From AP-16 sp036395835 (GTDB lineage: Bacteria > Pseudomonadota > Alphaproteobacteria > Rhizobiales > Xanthobacteraceae), in assembly GCA_036395835.1 (NCBI GenBank), contig DASWCW010000178.1:1-13564 (forward strand): DNA of 13,564 nucleotides, read 5' to 3'. Under the pieces are notes generated by a model, which did no database searches, was not told the origin of the DNA, and was given only the letters and a program-made list of their open reading frames with translations. Below, piece by piece: positions 1 to 4,796 of the stretch. Position numbers and translations under genes: made by a program. How positions within the stretch are numbered: position 1 is the first letter of the stretch; the number at the start of each line of letters is the position of its first letter.

Positions 1-254
1 TTGAGGTTTTCGGCTGCTTCTTTGCCGCGGTTTACCACAATATCGAACGTGACGTTCTGACCTTCGGCCAATGTCGACAGTCCGGCGCGTTCGACGGCGG
101 AAATGTGGATGAACACATCCAGGCGAAACGCAGTCCCGCCATAAAGCTCGGCAACGATAATCGCGTCGGGGGAGCCGGATTGACCTCCACCTCTCCCGGG
201 CGGTCCTGGTCCGAAAACTACTTCGATTTCCGGGTGAGCGGCGGGATGCGTCAT
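1..254 (-). CDS. Cold-shock-domain-like protein with atypical N-terminus (partial)
   Basis: Reading leftward from ATG 254-252, the frame is open to the window edge (84 codons, stop not included). The C-terminal part is clearly CspA-like: DVFIHISAVERAGL (the RNP2 region) followed by STLAEGQNVTFDIVVNRGKE and AAENL, as in small single-stranded nucleic-acid-binding cold-shock proteins. The N-terminal half is not normal. Where family members have a KWFN...KGFGFI strand with RNP1, this one has a Pro/Gly-rich stretch (FGPGPPGRGGG, about residues 15-25) and then an unrelated segment (about 26-45). I saw no KGFGFI in any frame. It may therefore be a chimeric or truncated CSD, perhaps not functional. 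The start codon shares the CATG palindrome with the divergent gene at 253, and no good ribosome binding site precedes it; a taa stop lies only three codons upstream. Confidence 0.6.
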   Translation of the reverse strand, partial: MTHPAAHPEIEVVFGPGPPGRGGGQSGSPDAIIVAELYGGTAFRLDVFIHISAVERAGLSTLAEGQNVTFDIVVNRGKEAAENL

Positions 255-420
255 GAAAAATTATTTGGAACAGCTGGAGCCGACGCGAGAGGTGCTGCAG
301 AAGCTCGCAATTGTCCTGAGCCGGCACGGCGACGTCGAGACACGCTTTGAGATGGCGGCGTTGTTTCGTGCGCTCGCGCGCGAGCTCGACGACGCGAATA
401 ACGATATAACGATACACTGA
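253..420 (+). CDS. Small helical hypothetical protein (55 aa)
   Basis: ATG 253-255 to TGA 418-420 encodes MKNYLEQLEPTREVLQKLAI, then VLSRHGDVETRFEMAALFRA, ending LARELDDANNDITIH. The composition (alternating charged and leucine residues, no Cys, no membrane segment) suggests two amphipathic helices. A GGGA motif sits about nine bases upstream of the ATG. I do not recognise the family. The codon pattern and helix-like periodicity look like a real gene. Its ATG overlaps the start codon of the divergent cold-shock-like gene, so any promoter for either gene must lie inside the other gene. Confidence 0.5.
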   Translation: MKNYLEQLEPTREVLQKLAIVLSRHGDVETRFEMAALFRALARELDDANNDITIH

Positions 421-639
421 GCCTCCCGCCGCGGTTTTGGGATCTTCGCCCGCGGCTACCTTGCCCCAGCTGGCTGCGAATCCGGAGGGCGATCACCTTC
501 AAACTGACGGAGACTTGAAATTTCCCGTATGCGGGAAAATTGTGATCTGCATCAAACCAAGCCATCTGCGGCTCCTGAGTTGCTCTGAGGTCCGCGAGGA
601 AATGTGGGCGCGCCGCACAAGGGGCGGTCGTTAGCAAAC
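421..639. other. Stretch without a convincing gene
   Basis: Both strands carry open frames here, but none has a recognisable protein pattern, a good ribosome binding site or a family signature. The one distinct element is a short perfect palindrome at 521-538. Confidence 0.5.
521..538. repeat. Perfect short palindrome (possible operator)
   Basis: TTTCCCG (521-527), TATG, CGGGAAA (532-538): seven base pairs around a four-base centre, flanked by A/T. The symmetry suits binding by a dimeric regulator or a small hairpin. No T-tract follows on either strand, so a terminator is unlikely. No function can be assigned. Confidence 0.35.
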
Positions 640-670
640 AAAAAGGGCCCCGCTGTTTGACGAGCGGGGT
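640..670 (-). terminator. Rho-independent terminator, minus strand
   Basis: The stem 647-654 pairs with 663-670 (CCCCGCT with AGCGGGG plus one G-U pair) around an eight-base loop. On the minus strand the stem is followed by CC and a run of five T (A640-644 on the plus strand). It lies downstream of the minus-strand small gene at 871-1023 and would end transcripts coming from it through repeat copy A. On the plus strand only a weak T-rich stretch follows. Confidence 0.65.
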
Positions 671-750
671 CAGTTTACCGAGGCGTCGGGGAGCGGTGTC
701 AACGCTTCGAACGCCCCGGATCTCCGCCCCAGCTCAGCCTGGTCCGCATG

Positions 751-856
751 AGCCGGGGTCGCGCCGTTCGGGGCATATTCTGGGGAGAACTAGACCGCGG
801 ACGGCACCGGCAGCGTACCAGTGTTCGCCACGCTGGCAAGCCGCCTCCGGATACCC
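751..856. repeat. Palindromic interspersed repeat, copy A
   Basis: Copy A shares a 20-base identical block with copy B (751-770 against 1227-1246) and a longer block with five mismatches in 55 positions (801-855 against 1279-1333), separated by a diverged middle of similar length. The core stem of copy B is present here with two changes that are C-A mismatches on plus-strand RNA but G-U pairs on minus-strand RNA. It begins immediately downstream of the small minus-strand gene at 871-1023. Confidence 0.7.
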
Positions 857-870
857 AAGCCGGCCGAAGT

Positions 871-1023
871 CTAAGAGGGATGCCGCCCTTCCGCTCGCTC
901 GGCAAGCTCACGCCACTGTCGGGCGAGCCTTAGCCATCGGTCCCGGTAGTCTGGGCGCTTAGTCGCGTGCGCCATGTCTGCCCAAAATTCGGCCTGAGCG
1001 CGGGAATACTCCGCGTCGCGCAT
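871..1023 (-). CDS. Small hypothetical protein (50 aa), rhizobial type
   Basis: ATG 1023-1021 is preceded by an excellent ribosome binding site (AGGAGAG, six bases before the ATG), which fixes the start; the same frame extends further upstream but without family-like sequence. The product begins MRDAEYSRAQAEFWADMAHA and continues with RDRWLRLARQWRELAERAEG. It is highly charged and helical, and resembles the many short YRxxAxxxxxxA...Y/RxxWxxLAxxWxxLAExA proteins of Bradyrhizobium and relatives, whose function is unknown. It is flanked by repeat copies A (downstream) and B (upstream) and probably ends at the terminator at 640-670. Confidence 0.65.
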   Translation of the reverse strand: MRDAEYSRAQAEFWADMAHATKRPDYRDRWLRLARQWRELAERAEGRHPS

Positions 1024-1226
1024 GATTGCTCTCCTAGTAATTCGGTAAAGCTTGGGCGCGGGGGTGGTTCCCTGACTTAATGGGACGTGGGACGCGGCAT
1101 GATGCAATGCGCAAATGAAAAAGGCCGCCGAGTTGATCGCGCAGCGCGATACTGGGATCACCGACGTGATGGCGCAGATCGGAAACTCGATTATTTGACA
1201 AGCAAACCCCGGCAAGCGTCAGGACT

Positions 1227-1335
1227 AGCCGGGGTCGCGCCGTTCGTGGTGCACTATCCCTGGAGATTGGAATACAGAACGGCACTGGTAGCGTACCAGT
1301 GTTCGGCACGCTGGTAAGCCGCCTCGGGATACCTG
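1227..1335. repeat. Palindromic interspersed repeat, copy B
   Basis: Copy B carries the best structure: CACTGGTA (1283-1290), GCG, TACCAGTG (1294-1301), a perfect eight-base-pair hairpin with a three-base loop. The TACCAG of its right arm can alternatively pair with CTGGTA about eleven bases further on (1312-1317), so two mutually exclusive hairpins are possible. The direct relation to copy A is 50 of 55 in the main block. Confidence 0.7.
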
Positions 1336-1350
1336 AAAGAGTACGCTCCT

Positions 1351-1381
1351 ACGGCACTGGCAGACAACCACTGTGGTCGCC
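1351..1381. repeat. Degenerate third copy of the palindromic repeat
   Basis: ACGGCACTGGCAG followed after some diverged bases by a GTGGTCGCC-like end matches the start of the 55-base block of copies A and B at most positions. It lies directly against the stop codon of the minus-strand gene at 1384-1767. The copy is short and the match imperfect, so it may be a remnant. Confidence 0.4.
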
Positions 1382-1383
1382 TT

Positions 1384-1767
1384 TCAGGGCTTTTGCTCAG
1401 GCGGGCAGGGCCAAGTAGCAAGCAACGCGCGCTCTACCAGATCTTCGAACTCGTCATCCAGTTGCTCGGAATGCGCCTCCAAATACGCAACCACCGTTCG
1501 CACGGCCTCCCTGGCGGAAACCGGCGGGACACAGGCTTCGGTCGATTCGGCGAGTATTCCGGACACATAGCCAGCACAGAAACCAGCGCGTAGAGCTTGC
1601 TCCGCTGTTGCGTGCTCCAGGAGCCCCGGACCTTCCAAGAAAGCGCGGCAAAGCGGAAGCATTTCGTTCCCTGTGCTAGCGTGTCCCTGCGCGGAGGCCT
1701 CATGCGTGTCGGCTCCGACGATCGCCAGTCCAATGACTAGGGCCGCGACTGCTGGCAAAGTCTGCAT
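1384..1767 (-). CDS. Secreted Rap1a/Tai-family-like protein (127 aa)
   Basis: ATG 1767-1765 follows a strong GGAGGAGG ribosome binding site. Residues 1-26 form a signal peptide (hydrophobic core ALVIGLAIVGA, AxA cleavage site at ASA-Q), so the protein is exported to the periplasm. The mature part shows the Rap1a/Tai pattern: Cys40 in LPLCRAFL, FCAGYVSGILA with Cys64, a central Cys79 in ACVPP, VRTVVAYLEAHSEQL, then LVERALLATWPC with Cys121. Four cysteines fit two disulfides. Family members include immunity proteins that neutralise type VI amidase effectors, but many rhizobial relatives are stand-alone with unknown role. No effector gene is visible here, so an immunity role is not shown. Confidence 0.75.
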   Translation of the reverse strand: MQTLPAVAALVIGLAIVGADTHEASAQGHASTGNEMLPLCRAFLEGPGLLEHATAEQALRAGFCAGYVSGILAESTEACVPPVSAREAVRTVVAYLEAHSEQLDDEFEDLVERALLATWPCPPEQKP

Positions 1768-1841
1768 AGCCTCCTCCCCTAAGCGCAGTTAACCGACAAA
1801 ATGCCGCCCGGATGATCCGAGAGGCGTAGCAAGTAGCGCGT

Positions 1842-1852
1842 TCTAGTCTAGA
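1842..1852. repeat. Small palindrome before the 1856 start
   Basis: TCTAG-T-CTAGA lies four bases before the ATG at 1856, in the divergent space between two genes. CTAG is usually rare in proteobacterial DNA, so two copies in a palindrome stand out slightly. It could be an operator; nothing more can be said. Confidence 0.25.
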
Positions 1853-1855
1853 CCC

Positions 1856-2183
1856 ATGCCCAAGCGCGAATCGAACCTAAACGGCAAGCTCGCTCACACG
1901 ATCAAGCCGACCGGCGTCCCGGCTGCGCAGCTGGAGACGCTTGCCGACGCTGCGCAGCTAATTGCGGATCTGGAGCAATTCAGACAGGCGCGGCCTATTG
2001 GGATCGGTGCGCCGAGATGCTGATGGTCGCCGCCCGGACCGGCGCGAAGGCCGACATTGCCGAGGCGACACGGTCGCTAGAGGGGGCGCTTGGGGAAAGA
2101 GAATTGGCTGAAGGGCTAGCTGATCGGAACTTGGCGGCGGACGCCGAATTGACTTTGACATCGGGCCTCTCCTCCTCTTCTAG
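1856..2183 (+). pseudogene. Frameshifted small hypothetical protein
   Basis: The ATG at 1856 opens a frame (MPKRESNLNGKL..., then LIADLEQFRQAR) that would stop at TGA 2021. The sequence clearly continues in the next frame from TAT 1996: YWDRCAEMLMVAARTGAKAD, then ATRSLEGALGERELAEGLAD. Inserting one base between 1995 and 1996 joins them as RQARPYWDRCAEM. The second frame then runs through a strong terminator to 2307, which is unnatural. A second one-base loss before 2181 would end the protein at the tandem stops TAG-TGA 2181-2186, just ahead of the terminator, after DFDIGPLLLF. The product would be a soluble helical protein of about 110 aa of unknown function. There is no clear ribosome binding site. 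Decay and sequencing error are both possible. Confidence 0.55.
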
Positions 2184-2200
2184 TGATGGCCCGAGAACGC

Positions 2201-2239
2201 CCCAGCTTGGGCCGCGCAACTCCCAAGCTGGGTTTTTTT
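2201..2239 (+). terminator. Strong rho-independent terminator
   Basis: CCCAGCTTGGG (2201-2211) and CCCAAGCTGGG (2222-2232) form a perfect eleven-base-pair stem around a ten-base loop, followed by seven T (2233-2239). It ends the transcript of the frameshifted gene starting at 1856. Confidence 0.9.
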
Positions 2240-2255
2240 GCGAAGCCGAACGTGG

Positions 2256-2286
2256 TGACGGCCACCCAAATCGCGGGTGGCCGTCA
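2256..2286 (-). terminator. Hairpin after the 2311-2796 gene, probable terminator
   Basis: TGACGGCCACCC (2256-2267) pairs perfectly with GGGTGGCCGTCA (2275-2286) around a seven-base loop. It sits 24 bases downstream of the stop of the minus-strand glycine-rich gene and back to back with the plus-strand terminator at 2201-2239. No T-run follows on either strand, so it may act as a 3'-end stabiliser or a factor-assisted terminator. Confidence 0.55.
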
Positions 2287-2310
2287 AATCAGACCGAATG
2301 CTCCTAGGGT

Positions 2311-2796
2311 CTAATACCCCCAGTAACCTCCATAACCCCCATAATAGGGGTCGCAGACCCAGACCCGTTGCCAGCCACCCCAGTAGGTCGGGACCAGACG
2401 CCAGCAGGAGTCGTATCCACCGTAGAACCCGGCGCCAAACCCGACTCCGATGAAGGCGGCATTCCGAAACCCATGGTGGTGGTGGTGCCGACCCTGCCAG
2501 TTGCCAGATTTCCAGGTAGACCCTTTCCAGTTAGACCCGCTCCAAGTGCCGACGGGCGCCCCAGTCTTTATGCTGGGGCCAGTATGCATGGCGGGCCCTG
2601 CACGACCGACTGACCCCATCGTGGTCGGCCCCCCGCGACTGACTGACCCCATCGTGGCGCTCATACCGTGGCTGCCACCGCTCATACCGTGGCTGCCACC
2701 GCTCATACCGTGGCTGCCATGCCCCGCGGCAATTGCGGCCGAGCTCACGCCCAGTGCCCCAACGGCCGTTAGTGCGACAAGTGTTTTGCGCAACAT
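2311..2796 (-). CDS. Secreted Gly/His/Trp-rich repeat protein (161 aa)
   Basis: ATG 2796-2794 follows a TAGGAGGT ribosome binding site. Residues 1-23 are a signal peptide (MLRKTLVALTAVGALG..., AIA-A cleavage). The mature protein is low-complexity: three tandem SHGMSGG-type units (about 28-46), two MGSVxRxGP units (about 49-69), tryptophans every five residues (85, 90, 95, 100) within GSxW-type repeats, a run of five histidines (104-108), a Gly/Phe-rich stretch (116-127), and a C-terminal CWRLVPTYWGGWQRVWVC segment with two Cys (131, 148) before GGYGGYWGY. The last part resembles the CWR...RVWVC ends of many small exported rhizobial proteins of unknown role. His and Met repeats suggest metal binding or a surface/cell-envelope role, but that is inference. 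It probably ends at the hairpin at 2256-2286. Confidence 0.75.
   Translation of the reverse strand: MLRKTLVALTAVGALGVSSAAIAAGHGSHGMSGGSHGMSGGSHGMSATMGSVSRGGPTTMGSVGRAGPAMHTGPSIKTGAPVGTWSGSNWKGSTWKSGNWQGRHHHHHGFRNAAFIGVGFGAGFYGGYDSCWRLVPTYWGGWQRVWVCDPYYGGYGGYWGY
2659..2721. repeat. Three tandem 21-bp repeats inside the secreted protein gene
   Basis: The unit GCTCATACCGTGGCTGCCACC occurs at 2659-2679 and 2680-2700, identical, and at 2701-2721 with the last two bases changed. On the minus strand it encodes a seven-residue GGSHGMS-type unit. Near-identity at the DNA level suggests recent expansion and possible length variation among strains. Confidence 0.85.
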
Positions 2797-2852
2797 GCTT
2801 ACCTCCTATTGGTTACACGCCTCCCTAACGCCGTCCCCTCTCAAGAAGTGCC

Positions 2853-3019
2853 ATGCCCAGAGGATCAAAATATGCTGATTATGGCGCGTTCAACCTCCCC
2901 ATTCATGAACAGCTGTTTAGATCGATGAACTCCGCGTCGCCTATTGGCTGGCCCTCCTGGCTTTTGCACTGGTGCTGGCGGCCATTTGGTTCGGCTGGGT
3001 CGCCGGAGTGTTGCGCTAG
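2853..3019 (+). pseudogene. Possible broken small membrane protein
   Basis: A frame from ATG 2853 (MPRGSKYADYGAFNLPIHEQ...) is not convincing past about 2918. From 2921 another frame encodes IDELRVAYWLALLAFALV followed by LAAIWFGWVAGVLR and a TAG at 3017-3019. This is a textbook single membrane helix, but the segment has no start codon of its own. Adding one base near 2919-2920 fuses the two as ...HEQLFR-IDELRVAYW, giving a protein of about 55 aa with a short cytoplasmic N-terminus. The membrane segment is the part I trust; the join is inference. Confidence 0.35.
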
Positions 3020-3200
3020 GCTGCCGCGCGGCTTAGTCCTGCGCGCGAGCTTACGGTTCAAATTCGGTTCACGCTTTGGCATCGAGCGAGTCGATATATC
3101 CGACTTGGCAGGGGCTCGCTCATGCTCAGCGCGTTGAGTCGGGGGTGACAGACACTTAGCGGTAGGATACGACAAAACGGCACGGAAGGGACCCGCTTTC
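3020..3200. other. Intergenic, probably carries the promoter of the 3201 gene
   Basis: No gene, hairpin or well-spaced -35/-10 pair was found. A GGAAGGGA ribosome binding site lies at its right end, before ATG 3201. Confidence 0.4.
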
Positions 3201-3945
3201 ATGTATCGGCCGCTCCACGGAACCCATGCTATCCGGGAAGCAGCCTTTGTCATTTTCCCGGCCGAACAAATCAACCCCGCCCTGATCACCTCGATCGGAA
3301 GCGATTTGCGCGTCCCCTGGCGAGACTTGGCACCCAAACGTAATGACATTCAGCAATTTCAATTCCGGGTGGGCCCAGGAATTTCGGAGGCTCCGACATC
3401 CTTGCAGGCGCCCACCGATGTCATTGAGTACGTGGGCCTGAAGTCAGACGGACAGCTAGCCTGGAGAGTTGCGCTAAACCCGGGGTTTATTGCGATAAAT
3501 TGTCTTGAATACCCCGGGTGGGAGAGGTTGTGGCCCATGGCCGCAGACTGGCTGAGCTGGATAATGTCGCGCGAATCTGTCAATGGTTTTCCCTCGAGTG
3601 GGGCCGCCCTGCAATACATTAATGCCTTAATTTGGGACGGCCCGGTCGAGAAGTGCAGACCTGCCGAGCTCCTTCGTCCCGGAAGTGCAGATGTCCCCCG
3701 TCGCTCTACGAGCTTCTTTCTTTGTCGAAACCGCACAGTACGCCAGAATACCTCGCTTGTTCGTTGTTGGTGATGGTGAGATTGGCTTCTCTTGGGAAGG
3801 AGCATCGGGTTCAGCTCAGATCAGCTTTCATGACGATACCGATGTCGTGGTGCTCGCGAAATCTGGAGATCTGAGCGTGCGCGGTGTATTTACTGCCGAT
3901 TCATTGCCGCGCGACAAGGTGGCGCAAATTATCAAACGGCTTTAG
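3201..3945 (+). pseudogene. TIGR04255-like family protein, frameshifted at a C run
   Basis: ATG 3201 follows a GGAAGGGA ribosome binding site. The first frame (MYRPLHGTHAIREAAFVIFP..., IQQFQFRVG, VGLKSDGQLAWRV, YPGWERLWPMAADWLSWI, ALQYINALIWDGP) has the order of features of TIGR04255 proteins, which are sporadic among bacteria and of unknown function: an N-terminal strand-rich part, a central Y-x-GWE helix and an R/QYIN strand. After GSADVP it runs into non-protein-like sequence. The next frame continues sensibly from 3700: VALRASFFVETAQYARIPRL, FVVGDGEIGFSWEG, ending VAQIIKRL. Removing one C from the CCCCC run at 3695-3699 gives ADVPVALRASFF and an intact 247-residue protein, the expected family length. 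The next gene starts 19 bases later, so the two form a cassette. Error or real inactivation cannot be told apart here. Confidence 0.6.
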
Positions 3946-3964
3946 TTCCTGTTTGGAAGGCGCA

Positions 3965-4476
3965 ATGGCCTCCGAGCAGGAAAGGAAAGGAGACACCGCT
4001 GCCCGTGCAACAGCTCTCCTGGTCCAGTTGCGGACGAGGAAGAGGTAATTCGCCTACTGCGAACTCCTGAGAGCTTTGATCCGAAATCGGGCACTCTAAC
4101 CGAAAACGCATTCAAGACGTCTCGAATGATGCGTACTAAAATTAGAGAGGCGGATCGCTCGGAAACGTGCGGGGAGTCTTGGGGCGAGTCACTCCAGCGT
4201 TCGATTGTCGTCAGCAATACTCGAGTAGCTGAAATGGCGCAGGCCTTCGCTCGAAAACCGGGGCAGCAATCTGCTCCGGTTGCTGTCGCAAAAGTCGATG
4301 ACATTCGAGCAATTCGAGACGAGAGGACGCCTGAGGAGCAACTGCTCATCGTACTGGACGATGGGCGGGACGAGGATCCAGGACATTCAGTGATGAGGGC
4401 GAAAAATGGCTATGACAAATCGTTCGTCCAGGAAGCTCGGAATCAGCTGTTGAAGATTTTTCGAGTGCGACAGTAG
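3965..4476 (+). pseudogene. Unknown partner of the TIGR04255-like gene, frameshifted
   Basis: ATG 3965 follows GGAAGG by four bases and opens MASEQERKGDTAARATALLV-QLRTRKR, stopping at 4046. The other frame contains DEEEVIRLLRTPESFDPKSG, KTSRMMRTKIREADRSE, VDDIRAIRDERTPEEQLLIV and ends VQEARNQLLKIFRVRQ at TAG 4474-4476. One base inserted between 4032 and 4033 joins them as ALLVQLRDEEEVIRLLRTP, giving about 170 residues. The protein is soluble and charged, has no signal peptide or membrane segment, and I recognise no domain. Its position 19 bases behind the TIGR04255-like gene suggests joint function. An internal ATG at 4126 also exists but lacks a ribosome binding site. Confidence 0.5.
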
Positions 4477-4659
4477 TCGTTCTTCAAATCGACCCGGCAG
4501 CCAAGGCGGCTGAAGGGACGAGTTCGCGCACTGCCCGCTCGCGGTAGCATATTCAAAGCTTTGCGCGAGGCTGGCAGGCATTTTGCGGACACAGTGCGGA
4601 CACGGAAGGCCGGGGAGCAGCGCTGCGCCAGCCGGAAACGTGCAACCCCTTGTTTCCGT
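4477..4659. other. Junction between accessory segment and tRNA-Leu
   Basis: No gene is seen. Two short GCGGACAC-type direct repeats (about 4585-4602, TGCGGACACAG/TGCGGACACGG) lie near the tRNA end; they resemble the tRNA terminus (TGCGGACG) over eight bases only, too short to call an attachment site. Confidence 0.4.
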
Positions 4660-4746
4660 TGGTGCGGACGGCGGGACTCGAACCCGCACGGGGTTGCCCC
4701 CAAGGGATTTTAAGTCCCTTGCGTCTACCGGTTCCGCCACGTCCGC
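4660..4746 (-). tRNA. tRNA-Leu (anticodon UAA)
   Basis: Read on the minus strand from 4746, GCGGACG forms the acceptor stem with CGTCCGC and discriminator A at 4663; CCA is encoded at 4662-4660. The D-arm (GGCGGAACCGGTAGACGC type) is followed by an anticodon stem AGGGA/TCCCT with loop CTTAAAA, anticodon TAA at 4712-4710. A long variable arm (TGGGGGCAACCCC region) marks a class II tRNA, and GGGTTCGAGTCCC is the T-arm. The 87-base length with CCA is normal for leucine. It lies on the same strand as gpt, with its 3' end facing the accessory segment. Confidence 0.97.
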
Positions 4747-4796
4747 ATCGGGCGCTTGTAGCACCGGCGTGGCAGCGGCCGGAAGCGCGGGGTTTT

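Larger units (their letters stand above)
1024..1383. other. Intergenic stretch holding repeat copies B and C
   Basis: No convincing protein gene. A 27-codon plus-strand frame (1115-1198, beginning MKKAAELIAQRDTG) has no ribosome binding site. The region is dominated by repeat copy B (1227-1335) and a degenerate third copy (1351-1381). Confidence 0.5.
1..4659. other. Putative genomic island / accessory segment ending at tRNA-Leu
   Basis: This stretch contrasts with the rest of the window. It is less G+C-rich by eye, its genes are short or disrupted, intergenic spaces are long, and repeats are present. It ends at the 3' end of a tRNA-Leu gene on the minus strand, the side on which tRNA-targeted elements normally integrate. 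The right-hand neighbours (gpt, cinA-like) are ordinary chromosomal genes. No integrase is visible in the window and I found no long second copy of the tRNA 3' end, so the other boundary must lie to the left of base 1 if the idea is correct. The island call is inference. Confidence 0.45.

Noticed and set aside
657..962. Plus-strand open frame through repeat copy A, and the matching one ending in copy B (1087-1317)
   Set aside because: Both share an AYQCSxRW ending only because they read through the same palindromic repeat; they have no ribosome binding site or protein-like pattern and conflict with better minus-strand genes.
1115..1198. 27-codon frame MKKAAELIAQRDTG...
   Set aside because: Looks somewhat helix-like but has no ribosome binding site and no recognisable family; too short to support.
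1995..1998. Programmed ribosomal frameshifting at the 1856 gene
   Set aside because: CGGCCTATT is not a slippery heptamer, and no downstream stimulatory structure is evident; a lost base is simpler.
2873..2929. 18-codon frame MLIMARSTSP... with AGAGGAT upstream
   Set aside because: Very short, no family; the neighbouring membrane-helix frame explains the region better.
4580..4605. Attachment-site repeat of the tRNA-Leu 3' end
   Set aside because: Only about eight bases (TGCGGACR) match, far shorter than typical att repeats.
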